Below, piece by piece: positions 17,222 through 25,016 of a stretch of DNA of 64,000 nucleotides. Both the position numbers and the translations under genes were made by a program. The stretch comes from Bacteroidia bacterium (lineage in GTDB: Bacteria > Bacteroidota > Bacteroidia > B-17B0 > Aurantibacillaceae). Within the stretch, counting starts at the first letter, position 1; the number at the start of each line of letters is the position of its first letter. The notes beneath the pieces are model-generated. The model ran no database searches and was not told where the DNA came from. It saw nothing but the letters and a program-made list of their open reading frames with translations. The stretch spans positions 44,721-108,720 of the forward strand of contig JACMNO010000013.1 of assembly GCA_014378485.1 (NCBI GenBank), read 5' to 3'.

Positions 17222-18250
17222 ATGCGAATATGGAGCTGCTTCATATTGTTTCATATCATTTTTTCTTCTTGTAAAACTAGCCAACTTTACATTAATGCAA
17301 CAGATCCTGCACCGGTTGTAATTTCGGATTCAATAAAAAAAGTTGGCGTAGTAAGCCGGACAAATTATTCTCTCAATTATTCACCTTCAGTTATTTTTCG
17401 CCAGGAACTTTCAGAAGAACTATTAAAACTGACGCAGGAATCCAGTGCAGAATCTGTAAAAGGGTTAACAGATGCATTACTGGAAAATCGGCGTTTTGAA
17501 ATCATCAGGCCATTCACTGACACTATACTCAAAGCTCCGGATCCTGGTTTGTTTTCTTCGCCATTGTCCTGGACTTTAGTAGACAGTATTTGTAAAACGC
17601 AGGATGTTGATCTGTTATTTGTACTTGAAGAATTTAGCAGCGATTTAAGAGTGGTGCCTTTAAATGTTCCTCCGCCAGGTATTAATCCCATCGTGGATCT
17701 ATTAAATACTGCTATGCAGGCAAGGGTCAATATTATTACAACGGTTAGAAATGGTTGGAGAATTTATGATCCCAGTCATCAATTAATTTTAGATGAATTT
17801 CCAATGATGGATGAACTGATTGTAACAGCCGGCTGGGTTAATATTGTTAACCTTCAGGAAGCCATGTTAACCAGGAAGGATGCTATTAAGAAGAGTTCCT
17901 ATAAGATGGCGCATTCCTATGCTTACCGGACAATTCCACGGACACGAACTTTAACTAGAGAATATTACGTGAGGGGAACTGATAATTTTAAGATGGCCAC
18001 CCGAAAGGTAAAAACAGGGAACTGGAGTGGCGCTGGTGAATTATGGTTAATGGAAACTAAAAGTTCGAAGAAAATGATCGCAGGGAGAGCGGCCTATAAT
18101 ATGGCTATTTTAAGTGAGATCAATGGCGATATTGAAAATGCGATCTCATGGGCTAAGAAAGCTTATGAAGATTATAATAATAACCTGGCTTTAATTTATG
18201 TGAGTATATTGAAGAAACGACTGGAACAAAACGGCCAAAGAAATCAATAA
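17222..18250 (+). CDS. DUF6340-like lipoprotein
   Basis: A 342-residue predicted lipoprotein. It has a short hydrophobic signal with lipobox IIFSSC (cysteine near residue 17), an N-terminal part with SIKKVGVVSRTNYS, and a C-terminal helical part resembling TPR hairpins (AAYNMAILSEINGDIENAISWAKKAYE). This layout fits the DUF6340 family of Bacteroidota, whose function is unknown to me. The sequence gives no catalytic motif. It starts 6 bases after ispF and may be carried on the same transcript. Confidence 0.75.
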   Translation: MRIWSCFILFHIIFSSCKTSQLYINATDPAPVVISDSIKKVGVVSRTNYSLNYSPSVIFRQELSEELLKLTQESSAESVKGLTDALLENRRFEIIRPFTDTILKAPDPGLFSSPLSWTLVDSICKTQDVDLLFVLEEFSSDLRVVPLNVPPPGINPIVDLLNTAMQARVNIITTVRNGWRIYDPSHQLILDEFPMMDELIVTAGWVNIVNLQEAMLTRKDAIKKSSYKMAHSYAYRTIPRTRTLTREYYVRGTDNFKMATRKVKTGNWSGAGELWLMETKSSKKMIAGRAAYNMAILSEINGDIENAISWAKKAYEDYNNNLALIYVSILKKRLEQNGQRNQ

Positions 18251-18255
18251 AAATA

Positions 18256-18663
18256 TTAGTCCTTTCTTTCCTGGCACAATTCTACCAAAACACCATTGGT
18301 GCTTTTAGGATGTAGAAAAAAGATCAGTTTATTATCAGCCCCCTGTTTTGGTTCTTTATTCAGGACTTCAAAACCTTCCAATTTTAAACGCTCCATTTCC
18401 TGGTAAATATCATCTACTTCGTAAGCAATATGATGGATTCCTTCCCCTTTTTTATCAATAAATTTCGCGATCGCACTTTCCGGATTCGTTGCTTCAAGCA
18501 GTTCAATTTTGGTCTCTCCTAATTGAAAAAAAGAGGTATTTACTCCTTCGCTTTCTACTCCCTCTACTTTGTAATGATCTTTTCCGAAGAGTTTTTTGAA
18601 TAATTCGTTGGAGTTATTGAGGCTTTTAACGGCAATTCCTATATGTTCGATTTTCTTAATCAT
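18256..18663 (-). CDS. mce: Methylmalonyl-CoA epimerase
   Basis: VOC-fold metalloenzyme that interconverts the R and S forms of methylmalonyl-CoA, feeding methylmalonyl-CoA mutase in the propionate/succinate pathway. The 135-residue product has the expected metal ligands in KIEHIGIAV (His7), GEGIHHIAYEVDD (about His91) and GVLVELCQE (Glu near 129), and LGETKIELLEAT in the middle. Length and motif order match the family well. The gene is convergent with the lipoprotein gene and divergent from tatA. Confidence 0.93.
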   Translation of the reverse strand: MIKKIEHIGIAVKSLNNSNELFKKLFGKDHYKVEGVESEGVNTSFFQLGETKIELLEATNPESAIAKFIDKKGEGIHHIAYEVDDIYQEMERLKLEGFEVLNKEPKQGADNKLIFFLHPKSTNGVLVELCQERKD

Positions 18664-18677
18664 AGCGCTATTTTCCC

Positions 18678-18685
18678 CAAAAATA
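18678..18685 (-). promoter_or_regulatory. Candidate -7 element of mce
   Basis: On the minus strand TATTTTTG fits TAnnTTTG, 15 bases before the mce ATG. No clear TTTG at -33. Confidence 0.35.
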
Positions 18686-18700
18686 ACAGATTTTCTTGAA

Positions 18701-18731
18701 TTTGTTTAAAACTAATAAATCCGTATATTTG
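18701..18731 (+). promoter_or_regulatory. Promoter of tatA
   Basis: TTTG, exactly 19 bases, then TATATTTG: a full match to the Bacteroidota consensus TTTG-N19-21-TAnnTTTG. It ends 18 bases before the tatA ATG at 18750. The clearest promoter in the window. Confidence 0.75.
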
Positions 18732-18749
18732 TAGCCTAAATTTATTACA

Positions 18750-18944
18750 ATGACACAAGCATTAATCTTAGGTATGTTAGGCGGACTTGGAGCTCCTGAA
18801 ATCATCATTATATTGGTAATCGTTTTATTATTATTCGGAGGAAAAAAAATCCCTGAATTAATGAAAGGATTGGGCAGAGGAATGAAAGAATTTAAGGATG
18901 CCAAAGACGGCGCTTCTGAATCAACTGACTTAGAAAAAAAATAA
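18750..18944 (+). CDS. tatA: Twin-arginine translocase subunit TatA/TatE
   Basis: Pore-forming subunit of the Tat pathway, which exports folded proteins. The 64-residue product has one membrane segment ([17 protein letters not shown]), the hinge [20 protein letters not shown] with the conserved FG and amphipathic helix, and a short charged tail. It is typical in size for Bacteroidota TatA. No tatC is in the window. It has its own strong promoter and a terminator-like hairpin. Confidence 0.93.
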   Translation: MTQALILGMLGGLGAPEIIIILVIVLLLFGGKKIPELMKGLGRGMKEFKDAKDGASESTDLEKK

Positions 18945-18964
18945 AATTATTTGATCACATTTTT

Positions 18965-18998
18965 AAAAGCGTCATTCTGTTCGATTGACGCTTTTATT
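18965..18998 (+). terminator. Terminator-like hairpin after tatA
   Basis: AAAAGCGTCA-11 nt-TGACGCTTTT followed by ATTATTT. It ends only about 20 bases before the gatA start, so gatA must have a start site overlapping the hairpin or depend on read-through. Confidence 0.7.
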
Positions 18999-19014
18999 AT
19001 TTAATACATAAACT

Positions 19015-20427
19015 GTGTATACATTTACAACCATTAATAATCTGGAAGCTGATCTATCAGCAGGTAAAACCACCTGCGTTCAGTTAGTAGAAGAATCCAT
19101 TAAAGCAATTGAATTAAAAAAACATTTGAATGCTTTTTTAGAAGTGTTTAATGACTCTGCTTTGGCACAGGCTAAACTAGTAGATGAAAAAATAAAATCT
19201 AAAACTGCCGGAAAATTAGCAGGAGTTATTCTTGGCTTAAAAGACAACATATGTTACAAGGGACATAAGGTTTCCTGTTCATCAAAAATATTGGAAGGAT
19301 TTGAATCCTTGTATTCATCCACGGTTGTTGAGCGTTTATTAGCAGAAGACGCGATTATCATTGGGCGTTTGAACTGTGATGAATTTGCCATGGGAAGCAG
19401 CAATGAAAATTCTGCCTATGGAAAAGTATTAAATCCTATCAATGAAAAAATGGTTCCTGGTGGTTCTTCAGGAGGTTCTGCGGTTGCTGTTGCTGCGAAT
19501 CTGTGTCATGTTGCTTTGGGTTCTGATACGGGCGGTTCTATTCGTCAACCTGCATCCTTTACAGGAACCGTTGGTTTAAAGCCAACATACGGAAGAGTTT
19601 CCCGTTGGGGATTAGTAGCATATGCCTCATCATTTGATCAGGTTGGTCCTATTACTAAAACTGTTGAAGATGCTGCATTATTACTGGAGATCATGGCAGG
19701 TAAAGATGAGTATGATACAACAGCTTCTCAAAAGGCCGTAGGAAATTATGTGAAGGATTTGTCAGAAAAAAAATCATACAAAATTGCTTACTTAAAAGAA
19801 TGTATGGAATCTAACGGTTTGGATCCTGAAGTAAAAAAACAGACCCTTGATTCTCTGGATAAATTAAAACAAACAGGTCATATTGTTGAAGGAGTTGATT
19901 TTGCTTATCTTGATTTCTTGGTGCCAACTTATTATGTATTAACCACTGCGGAAGCTTCTTCTAATTTATCCCGCTTTGATGGCGTACATTTTGGTTATAG
20001 AAGTCCGAATGCAACTGACCTAGAAAGTACCTATAAAAAAACACGCAGTGAAGGTTTCGGTAAAGAAGTGAAACGCAGGATTATGTTAGGGACATTCGTA
20101 CTAAGTGCCGGTTATTATGATGCGTATTACAGTAAGGCGCAAAAAGTAAGAAATAAAATTCGTCAGAAAACGCGAGAGATTTTATCGCAGTACGATTTCA
20201 TCATTACACCTTCAACTCCGGGAACAGCTTTTGAATTCGGAAAAAATAGCGAGGATCCAATTAAAATGTACCTGGAAGATATTTTTACGGTTCAGGCGAA
20301 CATCGTTGGCTGTCCTGCAATATCAGTACCTAACGGTATGCATAGTAACGGCTTGCCCATAGGTTTGCAAATTATGGGACGTGATTTTGAAGAAGGAAAT
20401 TTGTTGAACTTAGCGGCGCAAATATAG
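19015..20427 (+). CDS. gatA: Amidase of the GatA family (Asp-tRNA/Glu-tRNA amidotransferase subunit A)
   Basis: Amidase subunit that releases ammonia from glutamine for the transamidation of misacylated Glu-tRNA(Gln) or Asp-tRNA(Asn). The 470-residue product has the amidase signature GGSSGGSAVAVAANL (about residues 144-158) with the Ser-cisSer-Lys triad: Lys in GLKDNICYKG (about 75), Ser in GSDTGGSIRQPASF (about 170). The start is GTG at 19015; an in-frame stop at 19009 excludes anything further upstream. The C-terminus LLNLAAQI stops just before a repeat (20432). gatB lies at 45.8 kb; gatC is not seen. Confidence 0.93.
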   Translation: MYTFTTINNLEADLSAGKTTCVQLVEESIKAIELKKHLNAFLEVFNDSALAQAKLVDEKIKSKTAGKLAGVILGLKDNICYKGHKVSCSSKILEGFESLYSSTVVERLLAEDAIIIGRLNCDEFAMGSSNENSAYGKVLNPINEKMVPGGSSGGSAVAVAANLCHVALGSDTGGSIRQPASFTGTVGLKPTYGRVSRWGLVAYASSFDQVGPITKTVEDAALLLEIMAGKDEYDTTASQKAVGNYVKDLSEKKSYKIAYLKECMESNGLDPEVKKQTLDSLDKLKQTGHIVEGVDFAYLDFLVPTYYVLTTAEASSNLSRFDGVHFGYRSPNATDLESTYKKTRSEGFGKEVKRRIMLGTFVLSAGYYDAYYSKAQKVRNKIRQKTREILSQYDFIITPSTPGTAFEFGKNSEDPIKMYLEDIFTVQANIVGCPAISVPNGMHSNGLPIGLQIMGRDFEEGNLLNLAAQI

Positions 20428-20431
20428 TTTG

Positions 20432-20640
20432 CACCACAGAGACGCTAAGAACAAAGAGAAACGCGTGCGAGGTGTGAATAGAAAGAATTAAAATAAAACT
20501 TCAGGGGCCTCTGTGCCTCAGTGGTGAGCAAATAGAATCATCGAGACTCAGCGGAATAATCTGCGGAGCTCTATGAGAAAACAAAATAAATAAAAACTCT
20601 GCGATCTCTGCAAAAAACGTTGCGGACTTTGCGGTTAAAA
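20432..20640. repeat. CTCTGCG/CACAGAG-type intergenic repeat region
   Basis: The 224-base gatA-mrp spacer is made of degenerate copies of a motif I know as a widespread bacterial repeat: CACCACAGAGACGCTAAGAA at the left, its inverted partner CCTCTGTGCCTCAGTGGTG at 20508-20526, then ACTCTGCGATCTCTGC and TTGCGGACTTTGCGGTTAAA. CACCAC and GTGGTG bound an inverted-repeat unit of about 95 bases. No gene or promoter is evident. Confidence 0.7.
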
Positions 20641-20651
20641 CTAAAAACAAC

Positions 20652-21746
20652 ATGACAATTACTGTAGACAGCGTTATAGACGCATTAAAATATGTAGACG
20701 ATCCGGATCTTAAAAAAGATTTAGTGACTCTAGGAATGATCAAAGATGTTGTAGTAGATGGAAAGAATGTGGCCTTTACGGTTGTTCTTACAACACCGGC
20801 TTGCCCTATGAAAGATATGATTCACAATGCCTGCATTAATGCGATTAAACATTATGTGGATAAAGAAGCTATAGTGAATGTAAACATGACGGCTAATGTT
20901 ACATCTACAAGAGATAAAGATCTGGGAACACTTTCAAAAGTTAGAAATATCATTGCGGTGGCTTCCGGTAAAGGCGGAGTAGGGAAGTCTACTATATCTG
21001 CAAACCTCGCAGTTGCTTTAGCAAAACAAGGCGCAAAGGTTGGATTAGTAGATGCTGATATTTATGGTCCTTCTCAAACTATTATGTTTGATGTACAGAA
21101 TGATATGCCTGGCAAAGGCGAGCATGACGGCAAACCAAAAATGAAACCCGTTGAAAGTTATGGTGTGAAATTAAACTCCGTTGGTTTTTTAGCAGGGCCA
21201 GATCAGGTAATTGCATTGCGCGGACCAATGGCATCCAAAGCATTGACCCAATTATTTACAGATACGGCTTGGGGCGAATTGGATTATTTAATTGTTGATC
21301 TTCCTCCGGGAACGGGTGATATACAAATCACATTGTGCAGCACTATTCCTATCACAGGAGCGGTAATTGTAAGTACACCACAAACAGTGGCATTAGCTGA
21401 TGCACGAAAAGGAATTGCATTGTTTAAACTTCCTGCCTTGAATGTTCCGGTATTAGGCATTGTAGAAAACATGGCTTATTTCACGCCCGAAGAATTGCCG
21501 GAAAACAAATATTATATTTTTGGAAAAGATGGTGCTAAAAATTTGGCTGAAGAAATGAAACTCCCTTTACTGGGACAAATTCCTTTGGTGCAAAGCATTC
21601 GTGAATCTGGTGATGCCGGCCGTCCTGCTGTATTACAGGAAACAACACCACAAGCATTAGCCTTTCGGGAAATGGCACAAAATGTGGCGCAACAGGTTGC
21701 TATCCTTAATGCTAACAAAATGAAAGAGAAACCGGCGAGTGTTTAA
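20652..21746 (+). CDS. Mrp/NBP35-type ATPase, iron-sulfur carrier
   Basis: P-loop ATPase of the Mrp/ApbC family, believed to assemble or carry Fe-S clusters. The 364-residue product has an N-terminal MIP18/DUF59 domain (about residues 1-85, with LTTPACPMKDMI), then the deviant Walker A ASGKGGVGKSTISANLA (about 104-120), Walker B region DYLIVDLPPGTGDIQIT (about 213) and ENMAYFTPEELPENKYYIFG. The CxxC pair found in many Mrp proteins is replaced by TPEELPENK, a form I associate with Bacteroidota. A strong terminator follows. Confidence 0.92.
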   Translation: MTITVDSVIDALKYVDDPDLKKDLVTLGMIKDVVVDGKNVAFTVVLTTPACPMKDMIHNACINAIKHYVDKEAIVNVNMTANVTSTRDKDLGTLSKVRNIIAVASGKGGVGKSTISANLAVALAKQGAKVGLVDADIYGPSQTIMFDVQNDMPGKGEHDGKPKMKPVESYGVKLNSVGFLAGPDQVIALRGPMASKALTQLFTDTAWGELDYLIVDLPPGTGDIQITLCSTIPITGAVIVSTPQTVALADARKGIALFKLPALNVPVLGIVENMAYFTPEELPENKYYIFGKDGAKNLAEEMKLPLLGQIPLVQSIRESGDAGRPAVLQETTPQALAFREMAQNVAQQVAILNANKMKEKPASV

Positions 21747-21768
21747 GTTTAGTTTTTTTAAATTTTAA

Positions 21769-21803
21769 AACCCTCCTTCTGAATTTCAGAAGGAGGGTTT
21801 TTG
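21769..21803. terminator. Strong hairpin terminator of mrp
   Basis: A perfect 15-base stem, AACCCTCCTTCTGAA with its complement, followed by TTTTGTTTT on the plus strand. The 3' end of the convergent collagen-like gene lies inside this hairpin. Confidence 0.9.
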
Positions 21804-22460
21804 TTTTATGATTGAAGGGCTTGTTAAACCAATTGGACCTTGTGGGCCAGTTGCACCAGTAGCACCAACCGAACCAGTTGCTCCTGTTAAACCAATTGGG
21901 CCTTGAGGGCCAGTTACACCAGTACCTCCAACCGAACCAGTTGCGCCTGTTAAACCATTTGAACCTTGTGGGCCAGTTGCACCAGTAGCTCCAACAGAAC
22001 CAGTAGCTCCTGTTAATCCTATTGGGCCTTGTGGACCTGTTGCTCCAGTAGCTCCAGGTGTTCCATTTGCACTAAACAAGGCGTACGGCACACTCATTAA
22101 TTCGTTTGTACCAGATATAGTGTAAACTGTGCCGCCTGTAGGGTCAGTTTCTGTTTTTATAAAATAAGGGCCGCTTGCCCAGTTGATGGCAGCAAATGTA
22201 CCTGTTACTGGAGTTCCACTACCTATTTCTAAACTTACCAAACCGTTGGCGTTTGTACTTACTGTTTGAATTTCGCTATAGGCAACAGTACCTGTTGGCG
22301 TGCCTTGCAAAATACTTATTTGCATACCAACTGGTGTTGATGTTAGTAATGCATTACTGCTGTTACGAATTACAGCTTGATAACTCATTTTTTTTGGCGC
22401 TTGCGCCCAAACGCTTGCCGATAATAATAAACCAGCTACTAGTGAATAGATTTTTTTCAT
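21786..22460 (-). CDS. Secreted collagen-like repeat protein, 3' end cut short
   Basis: A 224-residue exported protein. It has a signal peptide ([20 protein letters not shown]), a conserved region of about 110 residues found in many Bacteroidota proteins ([16 protein letters not shown] and [20 protein letters not shown]), then Gly-x-y collagen-like repeats. These occur as 21-residue units ([21 protein letters not shown]), three complete and one partial. Relatives I know continue into a C-terminal domain. Here the reading frame leaves the repeats at GLT and ends [11 protein letters not shown], which is the spacer and terminator of mrp read backwards. It is probably 3'-truncated; a collapsed repeat in assembly is an alternative. 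It shares orientation with the T9SS protein just upstream. Confidence 0.8.
   Translation of the reverse strand: MKKIYSLVAGLLLSASVWAQAPKKMSYQAVIRNSSNALLTSTPVGMQISILQGTPTGTVAYSEIQTVSTNANGLVSLEIGSGTPVTGTFAAINWASGPYFIKTETDPTGGTVYTISGTNELMSVPYALFSANGTPGATGATGPQGPIGLTGATGSVGATGATGPQGSNGLTGATGSVGGTGVTGPQGPIGLTGATGSVGATGATGPQGPIGLTSPSIIKQKPSF
21832..22070 (-). repeat. 63-base tandem repeat in the collagen-like gene
   Basis: Three full and one partial copy of a 63-base unit beginning CCTTGTGGGCCAGTTGCACC on the plus strand. Copies differ by scattered substitutions. Such arrays vary in copy number by slippage. Confidence 0.8.
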
Positions 22461-22480
22461 ATTGTATTGTTTTTTCTCGT

Positions 22481-22963
22481 TTAGTTTTTAATGATTTTAA
22501 ATGTTTTTACCGTTTGGTTGCTTTCCAGGACGTTTAAAAAATAAATAGCTTCGGCTTGCGCATTCATATTTATTTGTGTGCTGCTTTCGGTAATCTTATT
22601 TTCAATAATCAATTTACCTAAGGCATCTGTTAATTGATAGGTTAATTGTTCTGTTTTTAAATCAGCAATTTGCAAGTTTAATAAACTAGTGGTTGGGTTT
22701 GGAAATACAACCAGCGACATATTAATTTTTGTTTCGTTTTTAATGCCTGTTACTACTGATATTTCGTAAGCTTGTTGCACGCCTTGTGCTATCGAACCTG
22801 TGGTTCCTGTGTTGGTGGTATAAACAATTTGCCCTACAGAATAAGCAACGGCACCTCCGCTACCCGAAGCATTACCGCCTGTGGCAGTAGTTGCTTGTTG
22901 TGCTTGTGCTGTTAGCCCGAGGCCTAACAACAAAGCACTCAATTTTACTTTTTTTTGCTTCAT
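22481..22963 (-). CDS. Small secreted protein with T9SS type A sorting domain
   Basis: A 160-residue exported protein of unknown role. A signal peptide ([15 protein letters not shown]) is followed by a glycine/serine-rich stretch [20 protein letters not shown], a form common to small Bacteroidota surface proteins. The C-terminal sorting domain begins at [15 protein letters not shown] with [12 protein letters not shown] and [18 protein letters not shown]. This is the Por/type IX secretion signal that is cleaved on export across the outer membrane. It lies 20 bases upstream of the collagen-like gene on the same strand, so they are probably co-transcribed. Confidence 0.88.
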   Translation of the reverse strand: MKQKKVKLSALLLGLGLTAQAQQATTATGGNASGSGGAVAYSVGQIVYTTNTGTTGSIAQGVQQAYEISVVTGIKNETKINMSLVVFPNPTTSLLNLQIADLKTEQLTYQLTDALGKLIIENKITESSTQINMNAQAEAIYFLNVLESNQTVKTFKIIKN

Positions 22964-23075
22964 TTTTTTTAATTGTTAATTTGCATTAATACTCTTTTTT
23001 ACTGTCTGTCGGTTTATATTTACGCTGCCTGTCGTCTATACAATGAGGCATAACTAACTTATATTCGCAACTTTA

Positions 23076-23112
23076 GTTCGCTTATCTACATCTAGTATGT
23101 GTATAAGCGAAC
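23076..23112. repeat. Perfect inverted repeat upstream of the T9SS protein gene
   Basis: GTTCGCTTAT-17 nt-ATAAGCGAAC, with an inner ACAT/ATGT pair, lies about 115 bases upstream of the start at 22963. It is not followed by a T-run, so an operator or structured RNA is more likely than a terminator. Confidence 0.6.
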
Positions 23113-23170
23113 CTTTGGTGATCTTAACATAATTATAAATTTAATTAAAATAATCAAACGAGGAAATTAT

Positions 23171-23205
23171 AAAAGTCTCCTTCTGACTAAGAAGGAGACT
23201 TTTTG
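23171..23205. terminator. Hairpin terminator after gldM
   Basis: AAAAGTCTCCTTCT-gacta-AGAAGGAGACTTTT, a perfect 14-base stem with a 5-base loop. On the minus strand it is followed by ATAATTT and lies just beyond the gldM stop. Confidence 0.8.
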
Positions 23206-23208
23206 TTT

Positions 23209-24873
23209 TTATGCTTTTATTTTAATTTTAGCTAAGGGTATAGTTACAATATCCCCATTTGGTTTTCTGACTTTAATATTGTCGATATACGCTATTTGTC
23301 CAACGCTCATATTGCCTAATGCAGTTTTAGCTGCCTGTGATAAGTTATTTCCCTGGCATGGGATATCACCCCTGCCTTGTACAGTAAGGTCAAAGCTTTT
23401 TACAATATAATTTACGGGGAACATAAAGCCTACCGCTTCCGCACCAACACCTCCCAGCATTTTGACTTCATTCCTCGTAAACTCTAAGGTGGAAGTGGCC
23501 AGTTTCCCTCCTAATCTTAAGTAGGGAGGAGGAATATCTTTTACCCTGAATGTTTTCACCGAACCCTGTTGTTGATATACACCGTTTATTTTAGCAGCAA
23601 CTGCTACAGAACAAGTTCCGGCAGATTTGACCGTAATAACGTATTTGCCGGCAGATGTTTGTGTGGCAATAGCACCGCATCCTGTGATGGTCACTTTTAA
23701 ATCGGCAGGAGAAAAACCGGCACAAGTTGCACTGACAGGATTATCAACGCCAGCATAAAAAATATTCATATTATCCGCTGCAACAGCAGAGAAAGGAGGA
23801 GCCACCATATAAGAATATTCAAAAGGATAATATTCAAATTCGCCTCTTGAGTTTTTATATTTGATAACGCCTTTCAATTCTTTTTCACCGGTTGAGCTAG
23901 TGAGTGCTTCATAATTCCCCATACCGTCTTTGATCGCTATTGGCGTTCCCGCTTTAATTAATTTTTTTGATGTGGTATCGTAAATGCCGCCAACCAATAC
24001 TTCAATACGGTCAGGAGTAAATTCACTGCTTGAAGCACCCAAAACAATATTTGCTTTGAATGGTTGTCCGGATAAAACATAAGCGCTTGGAGCTACCACA
24101 TCGGCATGTAATTTATCCGCCTTAAAAACAAATTTACTTGATGCTGCGGCGAACGTATGTAAAAATTCAGACTCTAAATTTTTCATGTCTGCCTGAATTT
24201 TATCTAAATTCGTAATCACGGCAGCCATTGGCATGTGGTAAAAATTTTCTGCTTCCCAGTTTAATTTCACACCTTCAATCACCAGATTTCGGTCAACCGG
24301 TTTGATGTTAGATAGCTTTTGTTTTAAAGTGCTGATACTTTCCTGATCCAGTTTTGTTTTACTGTCTTTTTGCATATTATCAATCAGCGTTAATAGTTCA
24401 TCGTGTAGTTTTGTAAGTTGTTGACGTAGGTCTTTGGCAGAATATTTTGAATCGATCGGATTAGAAGCATCCGAACCTATCAGTAAATGAGTTGGTGTAT
24501 CAAAGTCGTCCAGTTTTTCCATGAACCGTAATTGTGATGTATCCTGTTTGGTTAAGTCTTCCGTTTTTCTTACAATAAGAAGTTTCATACTATCAAGATA
24601 AGCATCTACAAGGCGGATACTTTTTTGTGTTTCTACGGATTTCAGAAGATAAGGAGCTGCTTCAAAATTTCCATCTTTCACATAGTCTTCAAATGCCTTC
24701 TGAACTCTTGTGTTATTTTCGTCCAGGATCGCTTTTGATTTTCCAATACTTTCGTCCACCATCACAAATCCCTTGAGGACCTCTTTTGAAACGTTAAGTG
24801 CTAATAACGCAGTTAGTACAAGGTACATCATGCCGATCATCTTTTGCCGGGGAGTTTCTTTGCCTGAGCTCAT
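23209..24873 (-). CDS. GldM-family T9SS/gliding motor protein, isolated paralogue
   Basis: GldM and PorM span the periplasm and, with GldL, form the proton-driven motor of type IX secretion and gliding. The 554-residue product opens MSSGKETPRQKMIGMMYLVL followed by TALLALNVSKEVL, the diagnostic GldM N-terminus and membrane helix. It continues with a helical domain and beta-rich periplasmic domains (FTPDRIEVLVGG, YEALTSSTGEKELKGVI). It is full length. The usual gldK-L-M-N order is absent: neighbours are a T9SS cargo gene and a divergent aspartate kinase. It is either the sole gldM moved out of its operon or an extra paralogue; the second is more likely. Confidence 0.88.
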   Translation of the reverse strand: MSSGKETPRQKMIGMMYLVLTALLALNVSKEVLKGFVMVDESIGKSKAILDENNTRVQKAFEDYVKDGNFEAAPYLLKSVETQKSIRLVDAYLDSMKLLIVRKTEDLTKQDTSQLRFMEKLDDFDTPTHLLIGSDASNPIDSKYSAKDLRQQLTKLHDELLTLIDNMQKDSKTKLDQESISTLKQKLSNIKPVDRNLVIEGVKLNWEAENFYHMPMAAVITNLDKIQADMKNLESEFLHTFAAASSKFVFKADKLHADVVAPSAYVLSGQPFKANIVLGASSSEFTPDRIEVLVGGIYDTTSKKLIKAGTPIAIKDGMGNYEALTSSTGEKELKGVIKYKNSRGEFEYYPFEYSYMVAPPFSAVAADNMNIFYAGVDNPVSATCAGFSPADLKVTITGCGAIATQTSAGKYVITVKSAGTCSVAVAAKINGVYQQQGSVKTFRVKDIPPPYLRLGGKLATSTLEFTRNEVKMLGGVGAEAVGFMFPVNYIVKSFDLTVQGRGDIPCQGNNLSQAAKTALGNMSVGQIAYIDNIKVRKPNGDIVTIPLAKIKIKA

Positions 24874-24971
24874 AGTAGTAGTTTTTTAATAGTGAAATAG
24901 ATTAGTGTTTGATGATATAACAGGTAGATTGAAAAAAAGTAACAATGGTTTATAAAATATAGTTTTTCACC

Positions 24972-25001
24972 TTTATTATTTTATTGACATCCTTATCTTT
25001 G
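24972..25001 (+). promoter_or_regulatory. Candidate promoter of the aspartate kinase gene
   Basis: TTTA, 18 bases, then TATCTTTG (full -7 match). It ends 15 bases before the ATG at 25017 and lies downstream of the TTG used by the ORF track, supporting the ATG start. Confidence 0.5.
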
Positions 25002-25016
25002 TTTAAAGAATTAATT

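Noticed and set aside
21832-22070. Tandem repeat as a CRISPR array
   Set aside because: The 63-base units are adjacent with no unique spacers and encode Gly-x-y triplets in frame.
24984-25016. TTG start of aspartate kinase at 24984
   Set aside because: It precedes the -7 element TATCTTTG; MAVFKFGGAS is the normal beginning.
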